From: Clostridia bacterium
GTDB lineage: Bacteria > Bacillota > Clostridia > Oscillospirales > CAG-272
Assembly: GCA_017465885.1 (NCBI GenBank)
Contig: JAFTVG010000032.1
Span: forward strand, 1 to 64,000
Length of the DNA: 64,000 nt
Reading direction: 5' to 3'
This document shows, one piece after another, positions 31,463 through 40,146 of this stretch. The position numbers were made by a program, and so were the translations under genes. The notes below the pieces were generated by a model. It was not told where the DNA came from and ran no database searches. It worked only from the letters and a program-made list of their open reading frames with translations. Numbering within the stretch: position 1 is the stretch's first letter; every line of letters starts with the position of its first letter.

Positions 31463-33019
31463 ATGTTGCCCATTTACGTAACGATCATCGTCGGTGTGGT
31501 TTGCGCACTGCTCTTTTCCGTGGTCGGTGTTTTTGCGGGTATCCAATACCGCAAAAAGATCGCCGAGGCGGAGATCGGCTCAGCCGAGCAGGAAGCAAAG
31601 CGCATCTTAGAGGAAGGAACGCGTACCGCAGAGCAGAAAAAGAAGGAAGCGCTCATCGAAGCAAAGGAAGAGATCCTGCGCAATAAGAACGAGTCCGAAA
31701 AAGAGCTCAAGGAACGCCGCAACGAGGTCTCCCGACTGGAAAGACGCTGTGCTGCCCGTGAAGAGACGCTGGACAGAAAGCTGGACCAGCTGGAAAAGAA
31801 GGAAGAGCAGTTAAACGTCAAGATCAAGGACTACGAAAGCAAGGCAGCCGAGGTGGAAGAGGTGAAAGCCCGCCAGATCGAAAAGCTGGAGGAGCTTTCC
31901 GGACTGACCGCCGAGGCGGCAAAGAGCCTGCTCATCGCACAGGTCGAGGAGGAAGCGCGCTTCGAGGCGGCACAGAAGCTGACCGAGATCGAAGCACAGT
32001 TGAAGGAAGATGCCGACGAGAAGGCAAAGAATATCATTTCTCTTGCCATTTCCAGAGTGGCTTCCGAGCAGGTGGCTGAAGCAACCGTTTCGGTGGTTGC
32101 CCTGCCTAACGACGATATGAAGGGACGCATCATCGGCAGAGAGGGCAGAAACATCAGAGCCGTGGAGACGGCTACCGGTGTAGACCTGATCATCGACGAT
32201 ACCCCCGAAGCCATCACCCTTTCAAGCTTTGACCCCATCCGCCGCGAGGTGGCAAGGCTGACCCTTGAAAAGCTGATCGCAGATGGACGCATCCATCCCA
32301 CCAGAATTGAAGAAACGGTGGAAAAATGCAAGAAGGAAGTGGAGACCCGCATCAAGCAGGCAGGCGAAAAGGCGGTCTTTGAAACGGGCATTCACGGCCT
32401 CAACAACGAGCTTGTAAAGATCCTCGGACGTCTGATGTACCGTACCAGCTACGGACAAAACGTCTTGAACCACTCTGTGGAGGTCTCTTACATTGCAGGC
32501 ATCATTGCAGACGAGTTAGGCGTGGACGGTACCCTTGCAAGACGCGCGGGACTGCTGCACGACATCGGTAAGGCAATGACTCAGGAGATCGAAGGATCTC
32601 ACGTACAGATCGGCGTGGACATCGCCAAGAAGTACAAGGAAAAGGCGGACGTGATCCACGCGATCGAAGCCCATCACGGCGACGTGGAGCCCCGCACCAT
32701 TACCGCTCTCATCGTGCAGGCGGCAGACGCCATCTCGGCGGCAAGACCGGGGGCAAGAAGAGAGGACATCGAAAACTTCATCAAGCGTTTGCAGAAGCTT
32801 GAGGAGATCGCGTCGAGCTTCGGCGGGGTCGAAAAGGCGTACGCCATTCAGGCAGGACGCGAGGTGCGCGTGATGGTCAAGCCCGAGCAGGTCAACGACC
32901 AGTCCATGGCACTGCTTGCCCGCGACATCGCAAAGAAGATCGAGGGCGAATTAAAGTATCCCGGTCAGATCAAGGTCAACCTGATCAGAGAAAGCCGGGC
33001 ATCCGAATACGCAAAATAA
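31463..33019 (+). CDS. rny: ribonuclease Y
   Basis: Membrane-bound endoribonuclease that starts decay of many mRNAs. In 518 residues: one N-terminal membrane helix (about 3-25), a long Glu/Lys coiled coil (about 30-200), a KH domain with [13 protein letters not shown] (about 218-230), and an HD domain with [12 protein letters not shown] and the HH of EAHHGD. All catalytic residues are present. The ATG at 31463 is 8 nt after AAAGGAGG; a GTG three codons upstream overlaps the ribosome site. It is followed by a structured spacer, then ymdB. Confidence 0.97.
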   Translation: MLPIYVTIIVGVVCALLFSVVGVFAGIQYRKKIAEAEIGSAEQEAKRILEEGTRTAEQKKKEALIEAKEEILRNKNESEKELKERRNEVSRLERRCAAREETLDRKLDQLEKKEEQLNVKIKDYESKAAEVEEVKARQIEKLEELSGLTAEAAKSLLIAQVEEEARFEAAQKLTEIEAQLKEDADEKAKNIISLAISRVASEQVAEATVSVVALPNDDMKGRIIGREGRNIRAVETATGVDLIIDDTPEAITLSSFDPIRREVARLTLEKLIADGRIHPTRIEETVEKCKKEVETRIKQAGEKAVFETGIHGLNNELVKILGRLMYRTSYGQNVLNHSVEVSYIAGIIADELGVDGTLARRAGLLHDIGKAMTQEIEGSHVQIGVDIAKKYKEKADVIHAIEAHHGDVEPRTITALIVQAADAISAARPGARREDIENFIKRLQKLEEIASSFGGVEKAYAIQAGREVRVMVKPEQVNDQSMALLARDIAKKIEGELKYPGQIKVNLIRESRASEYAK

Positions 33020-33047
33020 CCGACTGCCGCCACGCGGCTTGATATAG

Positions 33048-33114
33048 AATAATATAGAGCTTCTTTGAATACTCTCTTCGCTTCGGCGGAGTGTTATAGA
33101 TCCATTATATTATT
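33048..33114 (+). promoter_or_regulatory. structured rny 3' region
   Basis: AATAATATA (33048-33056) pairs with TATATTATT (33106-33114), closing a loop that holds a second stem (ATACTC/GAGTGT near 33068-33094). No open frame. Possibly a processing signal. Confidence 0.4.
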
Positions 33115-33132
33115 TTGGTAACGATGCGTTTG

Positions 33133-33166
33133 GGGCGATCGGGATGGATCCCGATCGCCCTTCTTC
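33133..33166 (+). terminator. hairpin between rny and ymdB
   Basis: GGGCGATCGGGA, loop TGGA, TCCCGATCGCCC, then TTCTTCT. A strong stem with an imperfect T-tract, so partial read-through into ymdB is likely. Confidence 0.7.
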
Positions 33167-33183
33167 TATCTGAAAGGAACGAT

Positions 33184-33969
33184 ATGAAAATTCTATGCCT
33201 TGGTGACGTGGTGGCGCAAAGCGGTCTTGACGCCGTCTGCAAAAGCCTGCACCACTTAAAAAAAGAGCTTTCCGCCGACGCCGTGATCGTCAACGGCGAA
33301 AACGCCTCTATGGGTCAGGGAAACGGACTGACGGCTTCCGATGCCGCCGCCCTGCTTGATGCGGGTGCCGACGTGATCACGGGGGGCAACCACTCCTTCC
33401 GCCAGAAGAGCCTTTACGGGATGCTGGACGACCGAAGCGACCTGCTTCGCCCTGCCAATCTTCACGGCTCCTGCCCCGGCAAGGGCTATACCGTCCTGCC
33501 CGTGAACGGCGTCAATCTGCTGGTGGTCAACCTCCTTGGCAGAGTGGACACCGATCTGCCCGCCTCCTGCCCCTTTGAAACGCTTGATAAGATCTTGAAG
33601 GAGGAGCAAGGGCACTACGATGCGGCGGTGGTGGACTTCCACGCCGAGGCAACAAGCGAAAAGCTTGCCCTTGCCCACTATTTTGACGGCAGAGTGCAGG
33701 TCTTTTTCGGCACCCATACCCACGTGCCCACGGCAGACGCCCAGATCCTGCCAAAGGGCTGCGGCTACGTCACCGACCTTGGTATGTGCGGTCCCTCCTG
33801 CAGTGCACTGGGTCTTCGCCCCGATATCATCGCAAGAAAGCTGATCACCGGGCTTCCCTGCCGCTTTGAGCCTGCCGACACCCCGCCCGTTTTGCAAGGG
33901 GCGCTCTTTACCCTCTCCTCCTTCCTTTCCTCCTGCACCAAGGTGGAGCGGATCGAGAAAAAGCTGTAA
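33184..33969 (+). CDS. ymdB: YmdB-type metallophosphoesterase
   Basis: A dimetal 2',3'-cAMP/calcineurin-like phosphodiesterase that affects mRNA levels and multicellular behaviour in Bacillus, where it also lies beside rny. In 261 residues the metal ligands appear in order: CLGDVVA, NGENAS, GGNHSF, VDFHAEATSEK, GTHTHVPTAD. The ATG at 33184 follows GAAAGGA; a longer reading to the left runs through the terminator hairpin and is rejected. Confidence 0.93.
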   Translation: MKILCLGDVVAQSGLDAVCKSLHHLKKELSADAVIVNGENASMGQGNGLTASDAAALLDAGADVITGGNHSFRQKSLYGMLDDRSDLLRPANLHGSCPGKGYTVLPVNGVNLLVVNLLGRVDTDLPASCPFETLDKILKEEQGHYDAAVVDFHAEATSEKLALAHYFDGRVQVFFGTHTHVPTADAQILPKGCGYVTDLGMCGPSCSALGLRPDIIARKLITGLPCRFEPADTPPVLQGALFTLSSFLSSCTKVERIEKKL

Positions 33970-33986
33970 GCAAGATCGTATAACCC

Positions 33987-34034
33987 AAATAGCAAGCCGC
34001 TTCCGATCACGAGGAAGGACGGCTTGCTATTTTT
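33987..34034 (+). terminator. terminator of ymdB
   Basis: AAATAGCAAGCCG and complement, with an inner CTTCC/GGAAG stem, then TTTTTG. Confidence 0.88.
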
Positions 34035-34120
34035 GTTCAAGCGGAGTACCCGCTTACAAGGCGGTTTCAAAGCCCTCTCAAAAAGTTATAAAATTTTCTG
34101 AAAAAGTTACGCAAACCCTA

Positions 34121-34149
34121 TTGACAATCACGTGACTATGTGATATACT
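34121..34149 (+). promoter_or_regulatory. promoter with dyad operator, DUF1836 gene
   Basis: TTGACA, 17 bp, TATACT. The spacer contains ATCAC-N8-GTGAT (34127-34131 and 34140-34144) and the palindrome TCACGTGA (34128-34135), so a dimeric regulator could sit between the -35 and -10 boxes. Confidence 0.7.
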
Positions 34150-34280
34150 ATGCTCACAGAAGGAAAAGGAGACGCTTCCCGCTCACACGGAGCGAAAAAG
34201 CGGCGGCAGGCGCGCAGCCTTGCTTTTCCTTCAAACGTGCAAAAAGCAGAAAGGAGACTCTGTATTTCAGAGAACACGCC

Positions 34281-34841
34281 ATGAAACTGACCTATCTTCC
34301 GGGAACGACCCTCACTTTAAAGGAGCAGGACGACTGTATAAAGACCCTCGACGGCATTTTTGCCGCAGGCGGGCTGGTGCTTTCTCAGGTCACCGCGCTT
34401 CTCGGAGTGGAGGGCTACTCGGTGCAAAACTGGATCAAGAGACAGTTCGTTTCGCCGCCGGTGAATAAAAAATATTCCCGCAGGCAGTTTTGCAGGCTTG
34501 CCATCATCAATCTGTTAAAGGATAGTCTGAGCATTTCAGAGATCGTGGGACTGTTGTCTTACGTCAACGGTCAGCTTGATGACGAAAGCGATGACATCGT
34601 GGGCGACGAGCAGTTCTACGAATACTTCGTCACCACCCTTCTGCTCTCCCCCAGGCGAACAGCCGAAAGCTTTGAGGAGGCGGCGCGCCGGGCGCTTGCC
34701 GACTACAAGGAGCCCGTGGAAATGGGCAAGGAACGGCTGATCTCGGCACTGACGATCATGGGCGTTGCCTATTCCTCCTCGGTGCTCCAGCGGCAGGCAA
34801 AGGAGCGCATCGCCGCGCTTTCCGCCGCAAAGACCCTTTAA
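34281..34841 (+). CDS. DUF1836 regulator (MerR-like N-terminus)
   Basis: A 186-residue protein of the DUF1836 family, with the characteristic VEGYSVQNWIKRQFVSPP and KKYSRRQFCRLAIINLLKDS (about 40-85), a fold related to MerR-type DNA binding. The C-terminal half is helical and acidic. The ATG at 34281 has no close ribosome site, but AAAGGAG lies 24 nt upstream with a CTCTG/CAGAG hairpin between, which would bring it close. The promoter contains a dyad, consistent with autoregulation; targets are unknown. Confidence 0.82.
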   Translation: MKLTYLPGTTLTLKEQDDCIKTLDGIFAAGGLVLSQVTALLGVEGYSVQNWIKRQFVSPPVNKKYSRRQFCRLAIINLLKDSLSISEIVGLLSYVNGQLDDESDDIVGDEQFYEYFVTTLLLSPRRTAESFEEAARRALADYKEPVEMGKERLISALTIMGVAYSSSVLQRQAKERIAALSAAKTL

Positions 34842-34938
34842 GCATCGACCCCCGACCTCCCCGTCTTTTCTCCCGCGCCTACGGGCGGCGCAACATTCAT
34901 CATCCCAAATCATTTTTTAAACTTGAAAGGAGTTTACT

Positions 34939-36345
34939 ATGGAGTATTTATTTATCGGTATTGGAGCAGTCGTTCTGCTCATCGTCCTCTTTTTCTTGGC
35001 AGGCTATCTCAAGGCGCCCCCCGACACGGCGTACATCATCTCGGGTCTTCGCAAAAGAAGGATCCTCATCGGTAAAGCGGGCTTCCGCGTGCCCTTCTTT
35101 GAAAGAGTCGATAAGCTGTCGCTGAAGGTGATGCAGGTGGACGTGAAGACCTCCGAGGCAGTGCCCACCAACGAATTCATCAACGTGACGGTAGACGGCG
35201 TTGCCAACATCAAGATCTCCTCCAAGCCCGAGCTGCTCGAAAGATCGGCAGAGGCGCTGCTGGGTAAGACTCATCAGGAGCTGACCGCACTGGTGACTCA
35301 GGTGCTGGAAGGTAATATGCGTGAGATCGTGGGCTCGGTGGGCTTGAAGGAAATGGTGCAGGACCGTCAGGGCGTTGCCAAAAAGATCACCGAAAACGTG
35401 GTGCCCGATATGGAAAAGCTGGGTATCGAGGTGGTGAACTTCAACATCCAGAACTTCAAGGATGCGGCAGGCACCATTGAAAACATGGGTATTGACAACG
35501 TGGAGCAGATCCGCAAGAACGCCCAGATCGCAAAGGCAAACGCACAAAGAGACATCTCCATTGCCACCGCAAACGCTCAGGAAGAGGCAAACGCCATCAA
35601 AGTGCAGGCAGAAAAGAAGATCGCCGAGCAGAACGCCGACCTGGCTATCCAGCAGGCTGAAATGCAGGTGAAGGCAGATACCAAGAAGGCAGAGGCAGAC
35701 GCCGCATACTCTATCCAGCAAGAAAACCAGCGTAAGACCATCGAGATCACCCGCTCCAACGCCGACATCGCAAGAAAGGAAAAGGAAGCAGAGCTGGCTG
35801 AGAAGGAGATCGCGCTCAAGGAAAGAAAGCTGGACGCCGAGGTTCGTAAGCAGGCAGACGCCATGAAGTACCGCGCCGAGAAGGAAGCAGAGGCTGATCT
35901 GATCCGCCGTCAGAAGGATGCAGACGCGAAGGCATACGAGGCGATCAAGGAGGCAGAAGCCCGCAAGGCAGAGGCAGAGGCAATGCGCTACGCTATGGAG
36001 CAGGAGGCGGAGGGTATCCGCGCCAAGGGTCTTGCAGAGGCAGAAGCCATCGAAAAGAAGGCTGAGGCACAGAAGAAGATGGGTGAGGCATCCGTCCTTG
36101 AAATGTACCTGCAGGCTCTGCCCGAGGTGGTGAAGAACGCCGCCGCTCCTCTTGCACAGACCGACCGCATCGTGATGTACGGCGACGGCAACGCCACCAA
36201 GGTGGTCAAGGACGTGATGTCCAGCACCAGCCAGGTCATGGAGGGCGTGAAGCAGTCCACGGGTCTTGATCTGTCTGCCCTCATTTCGGGCATGGTGGGC
36301 GGCAAGGTGGTAAGCAATGCCGCAGCCCCCGCTGACAACGGCTAA
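34939..36345 (+). CDS. floT: flotillin-like SPFH protein
   Basis: Membrane scaffold of functional microdomains. In 468 residues: an N-terminal membrane segment (about 4-24), an SPFH domain (about 30-190), a long Ala/Glu/Lys-rich coiled coil (about 195-375), and a C-terminal oligomerisation tail ending in Gly/Ala-rich sequence. The length and coiled coil fit FloT/YuaG rather than the shorter FloA. AAAGGAG precedes the ATG. The usual NfeD partner gene is not adjacent; the next gene encodes an unrelated two-helix membrane protein. Confidence 0.93.
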   Translation: MEYLFIGIGAVVLLIVLFFLAGYLKAPPDTAYIISGLRKRRILIGKAGFRVPFFERVDKLSLKVMQVDVKTSEAVPTNEFINVTVDGVANIKISSKPELLERSAEALLGKTHQELTALVTQVLEGNMREIVGSVGLKEMVQDRQGVAKKITENVVPDMEKLGIEVVNFNIQNFKDAAGTIENMGIDNVEQIRKNAQIAKANAQRDISIATANAQEEANAIKVQAEKKIAEQNADLAIQQAEMQVKADTKKAEADAAYSIQQENQRKTIEITRSNADIARKEKEAELAEKEIALKERKLDAEVRKQADAMKYRAEKEAEADLIRRQKDADAKAYEAIKEAEARKAEAEAMRYAMEQEAEGIRAKGLAEAEAIEKKAEAQKKMGEASVLEMYLQALPEVVKNAAAPLAQTDRIVMYGDGNATKVVKDVMSSTSQVMEGVKQSTGLDLSALISGMVGGKVVSNAAAPADNG

Positions 36346-36375
36346 ACAACGCTTTTAACCGCTATAGCTCTTAAG

Positions 36376-36413
36376 CTCTCCCCTCCCCGCCCTTTTTGGC
36401 GGGGAGGGGAGAG
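36376..36413 (+). other. very stable G-C hairpin without T-tract
   Basis: A 16-bp stem, CTCTCCCCTCCCCGCC and complement, six-nt loop. Neither side has a T-run, so it is more likely an mRNA stabiliser or processing barrier between the flotillin and next gene than a terminator. Confidence 0.6.
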
Positions 36414-36440
36414 AAATCGTATAAGAAAGAAGGGCAGAAA

Positions 36441-37061
36441 ATGAATCTCGACGAAGCAAAACGCTATAAAGATCCCGACATCATTCTTATCCGCGTCTGT
36501 ATTGCTATTTGGGGGGCATTTGTCGGTCTTTCCGCCATACTCATGTATCCTGAAATCAAAAACGGAAATACAGTCCCGTTGGTCATGCTATTCCTTTTGA
36601 TCGCGCTCTCCGTATCACTTGCAATAGCGATTTCCCATATATTCGGCACGTTCGAAGTCAGCCGCTATACCATCACTTGGCGGTGTCCCCTCCACAAAAC
36701 GGTCACCCTCTCCGTTGCGGATTGCGTATCCGTGGGAATTTATCATTTCTCACGAAAACCAATCGGAAAACCCCAAGTGGACGCTTACTTCATTTATCTT
36801 TCCAAAGAGCCCCTTTCCAAAAAAGCCAAAGAAAAGCTCACCGCAAAGGCTCCCAGAGAGGGACTTATATGGTTCCCCTATTCCGACGAGATCTGCCTTC
36901 ATCTGATCAAGGTTCTGCCCGTGAGCAAAACACGATCCCTTGAAGGCTTTTACAATCAAAGACAGGACGAAAAAAGAGAGCTTGAAAAAATAAAGGCAAG
37001 GCGCAAGCGATTAAAAGAAAAGGAAAGGCAGAGAAAAAAAGAGCAAAAGCACAAAAAGTAA
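36441..37061 (+). CDS. two-helix membrane protein with basic tail
   Basis: A 206-residue protein starting at the ATG at 36441 (weak GAAGGG upstream). Two helices at about 17-38 and 45-70 are followed by a domain (about 72-165) with the beta pattern FEVSRYTITWRC...VTLSVADCVSVGIY, similar to bacterial PH-like domains of membrane proteins, and a very basic tail (about 178-206, almost all Lys/Arg/Glu/Gln). Function unknown; it may interact with lipid or RNA. It is probably co-transcribed with the flotillin gene. Confidence 0.6.
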   Translation: MNLDEAKRYKDPDIILIRVCIAIWGAFVGLSAILMYPEIKNGNTVPLVMLFLLIALSVSLAIAISHIFGTFEVSRYTITWRCPLHKTVTLSVADCVSVGIYHFSRKPIGKPQVDAYFIYLSKEPLSKKAKEKLTAKAPREGLIWFPYSDEICLHLIKVLPVSKTRSLEGFYNQRQDEKRELEKIKARRKRLKEKERQRKKEQKHKK

Positions 37062-37071
37062 AGAATTCATT

Positions 37072-37109
37072 AAATCCCCCTCTTCCCCACGGGAAAGAGG
37101 GGGATTTTT
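37072..37109 (+). terminator. terminator after the flotillin unit
   Basis: AAATCCCCCTCTT and complement AAGAGGGGGATTT, then TT. Confidence 0.9.
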
Positions 37110-37209
37110 CTGTAAAAAAAAGGGGGGGAACGGGCAGATATGACAAAAGAGCTCTACGAAGGGTAGAAGCAGGAATAAAAAAAGCGGGGCAAGTTCTTTT
37201 TTTCGTTTG

Positions 37210-37238
37210 TTGACTTTGGCGGGCTTTTTTGCTAAAAT
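37210..37238 (+). promoter_or_regulatory. promoter of the 37326 lipoprotein
   Basis: TTGACT, 17 bp, TAAAAT; leader of about 80 nt. Confidence 0.65.
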
Positions 37239-37325
37239 GAGTTTACAAACAAACCGTTTTGCAAGGAAGTCCTCAAGCAACGGCAAAAGACAAGGCTCAA
37301 AAAAGACGTAAAAGGAGAACGCACG

Positions 37326-39971
37326 ATGACCAAACGCATCATTTCCCTGCTTCTTGCCGCACTTACGGCAGGATCGCTGGTTGCCTGCACCAAGGGGCAA
37401 AAAACCACGGATGAGCCCGACCTCCCCCCCGAAGAGTCAGCACCTGCCCTTCTTACAAGCGTGCAGGGCAGTCCGTCAAGCACGTCTGTTTCAAGCCCTG
37501 CTTCGGACGATCAGGCAGATCCCATTACCCTCTCGGAGGCAGATATGAAACTCTATCAAGGAAGCTACGACATTCTCCATGACCGCATCACCGACCGCGG
37601 CTACGCCATCACCTCGCTGACGGGCACCTACGTTGGTATGTTCACCCGCGACAGCTCTATTCAGGCTATGGCACACCTTTCAAACGGCGACCCCGACGCC
37701 GCCCGCGCCATTTTGCGCTATCTGCTCTCCTACCACGCGGTGCTGGGTCTGAAGCGGGGCACCCACATCGTGGACGAAATCAAGGACGAGGAATACGGCA
37801 ACCACTATTTAAGCACCGTTGCAGGTTCTGACGAGAGTGGGCAAAGCGGGGAGCGGTACGTCGCCCAGCGCAAATGTGAGCAAGGCATCTATCTCCTCAA
37901 CCTGCCCAACAACAGTGCCTGCCAGCCCTTCGTGCCCTGCACCGACAGCATCTACGGCGCAGAGCTTTATCTGACGAGGACGGCGGGCACCGATGAAGTC
38001 AATATTTCGGTGCGCACCGACTACAAAGACCCAAAAACCGCCATCGCAGAGGTCCTTTACACCTTCGGCACCAACGGGGACGGCTGGCAAAGCGTCTATT
38101 TTGAAACACCCCTTTCGGTTACTCCGGGCAAGACCTACTATCTGGTGGCAAGCGCCCCCGAAGGCTCGGGCAAGGTGATCTGGAACGGCACCACCAAGCC
38201 CTGCAACAGCCTCAATTCTTACAACTACGACGTCGCCGCCTTTGGCGGATGGACAGAAAAGCCCTATTATCTCGCCTATGAGATCCTCTCAGCACCCGCA
38301 GGTGGGACGGTAGCGCAGGGCTTTAAGACAAGAGGCAACAGCGTTGAAGGGGTGGAAATCAACGTCCTCGCGCCAAAGGCAGGGGGAAAGATCAAGGTTG
38401 AGCTGCGGAAAGACTATGCCGACCCCGCCACGGCTCTTGGTACCGTGGAGACAGAGATCACCCACACGGGCGAGAAGAGCTACGTCCTCTCCTTCAAAGA
38501 GCCTCTTTCCGTTACCAACGGCAGCGACTATTATACCGTCATCACCCTCATAGACACCGCCAACGGCTCCCGCATTCTTACAAACCCCTCAGTAACGGCA
38601 AGCTCCTATGCAAGCACCGACGACGGCTGGCAAGACGTCGGCTACACCTTTTTGGCAAGTCCCCTCTTTGATTCCGACCGTGCTCCCCTCGCCAACCTTG
38701 AAGAGGGTCTGGCTGTGGTGCAGGAGATCCCCTGCGACGGGGAGATCATCACCGCCGTACGCCTTCTGCTCTCGGCTGAGCAGGGCTCAACGGGCAGGAT
38801 CAAAGCCACCCTTTATAAAGGAAGCGGGGAGAATGCCCGGATCATCGACGTAAAAACTGTAGCTGCCTCCGCGCTGTCCACCAAAGCAGAGTGGTTCACC
38901 TTCAAGTTTGACCTGCCTCTGTTTCAGATCAGCAAAAAGGGCAATTACTTCATTAAGGTAGAGGCAGAAAGCCTCTCGGGAAAGGTCGCTCTGCACGGCT
39001 CCTCTGCCATCGACCGCTACGAAAGCTACACCGAACAAGGCGGCACCAAGACCGCGCTTACCGGCGAAGTAGCCTTTGAAGCCCTCTTTTCCCACGTCCG
39101 TCTGATCAGCGATTACACTCAGACAGACGCCACCTATATGCTCATCCATGCATGGGCGATGTATGTGAATAACAATCACGGTACTCCCGAGGACGAGCAG
39201 TTCATCAAGGATTCCTATCCCATCATCAAGGGCTTTGCCAACTACTACCTTACCAACCAGCACTATAACAAAAAGCTGGGTCTGATCCTCAACCCCTCTT
39301 TGGAGCATTCCAAGCAGGGACGCTATTGGATCGCCTACGATCTGATCACCAACGTTTTTGCTTCGCAGGCATTTTACGAGCTTTCGGACATCGCGGCTTC
39401 AATGAACGACGAGACATCCACCCAAAAGTGGGCAGACTATTCGGAAAAGATCAAAAACGGCATCCACAAAAATCTGGTGGCTGAGGTGGACGGTAAAACG
39501 ATCTACGCCGAATTCTACGCGGTGGAGGAGGACATGAAGTTCTATCCGGGTATTTCTTGGGTAAACTTCGCTCCCGTTGCCGCAGAATGGTACGGTATGG
39601 ATCTTGAAATTATGAAAAACACCTACGAGGTCTACAAAAAGCACGCCACCATCTCCATGAACGGCTTTAAGGGCCTTGCCACCGACGCAGATCTGCTAAG
39701 CGGGCAGGTCAGCTTCCAGATGATCGGCAAGGGCATTTCATGGGAATTGATGTTCTGCAATATGATCGGCGACACCGAGCGGGTAAAGCAGCTTGTGAAC
39801 TTTGAGCTGGCAACCGCCAAGCGCTACAATCTGTCGGTCTACCCCGAATTCTGGGCATCCGAAAGCTACGTTTCCGACCCCGGAAACCAAGAGCATTGCT
39901 CTTGGGCGGTCTACGCCATGAGCCGTGTCTTTCCGGAACTTGTGAAGCAGGCGGGCAAGGGCGACGCTTGA
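37326..39971 (+). CDS. lipoprotein with split six-hairpin glycosidase-like domain
   Basis: An 881-residue lipoprotein (lipobox LVAC, Cys21). Residues 73-165 begin an alpha-helical (alpha/alpha)6-type domain, with YVGMFTRDSSIQAMAHL resembling the TRD(S/T) loop of glycosidases and debranching-type enzymes. Three related beta-sandwich modules then intervene (about 185-320, 322-445, 448-588), each with a repeating AVxLxL, DPATALG, PLSVTxGxxYY pattern. The helical domain resumes at about 595-880 (DATYMLIHAW; NPSLEHSKQGRYW). The catalytic acid/base cannot be assigned with certainty. It probably acts on extracellular polysaccharide. GGAGAACGCACG precedes the ATG. Confidence 0.72.
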   Translation: MTKRIISLLLAALTAGSLVACTKGQKTTDEPDLPPEESAPALLTSVQGSPSSTSVSSPASDDQADPITLSEADMKLYQGSYDILHDRITDRGYAITSLTGTYVGMFTRDSSIQAMAHLSNGDPDAARAILRYLLSYHAVLGLKRGTHIVDEIKDEEYGNHYLSTVAGSDESGQSGERYVAQRKCEQGIYLLNLPNNSACQPFVPCTDSIYGAELYLTRTAGTDEVNISVRTDYKDPKTAIAEVLYTFGTNGDGWQSVYFETPLSVTPGKTYYLVASAPEGSGKVIWNGTTKPCNSLNSYNYDVAAFGGWTEKPYYLAYEILSAPAGGTVAQGFKTRGNSVEGVEINVLAPKAGGKIKVELRKDYADPATALGTVETEITHTGEKSYVLSFKEPLSVTNGSDYYTVITLIDTANGSRILTNPSVTASSYASTDDGWQDVGYTFLASPLFDSDRAPLANLEEGLAVVQEIPCDGEIITAVRLLLSAEQGSTGRIKATLYKGSGENARIIDVKTVAASALSTKAEWFTFKFDLPLFQISKKGNYFIKVEAESLSGKVALHGSSAIDRYESYTEQGGTKTALTGEVAFEALFSHVRLISDYTQTDATYMLIHAWAMYVNNNHGTPEDEQFIKDSYPIIKGFANYYLTNQHYNKKLGLILNPSLEHSKQGRYWIAYDLITNVFASQAFYELSDIAASMNDETSTQKWADYSEKIKNGIHKNLVAEVDGKTIYAEFYAVEEDMKFYPGISWVNFAPVAAEWYGMDLEIMKNTYEVYKKHATISMNGFKGLATDADLLSGQVSFQMIGKGISWELMFCNMIGDTERVKQLVNFELATAKRYNLSVYPEFWASESYVSDPGNQEHCSWAVYAMSRVFPELVKQAGKGDA

Positions 39972-39991
39972 TGCGATAAAACACCACCGCG

Positions 39992-40032
39992 AGGGCTGAA
40001 AAAAATGCGACGCATTTTTTCAGCCCTTTCTT
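39992..40032 (+). terminator. terminator of the 37326 gene
   Basis: AGGGCTGAAAAAAATGCG and near-complement, then TTCTTTT. Confidence 0.85.
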
Positions 40033-40038
40033 TTACCC

Positions 40039-40067
40039 TTGAAAAGTTCACAATTTTGTGGTACAAT
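40039..40067 (+). promoter_or_regulatory. promoter of the LTA synthase operon
   Basis: TTGAAA, 17 bp, TACAAT, beginning directly after the previous terminator. The spacer holds a CACAA/TTGTG dyad (40049-40060). Confidence 0.65.
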
Positions 40068-40146
40068 AAAGAGGATTTGGCGTTAAAACAACCGAAAACG
40101 AGGGCTAAATGCCCATTTGTCAACTTTCGTAAAGGGATAGAAAACA

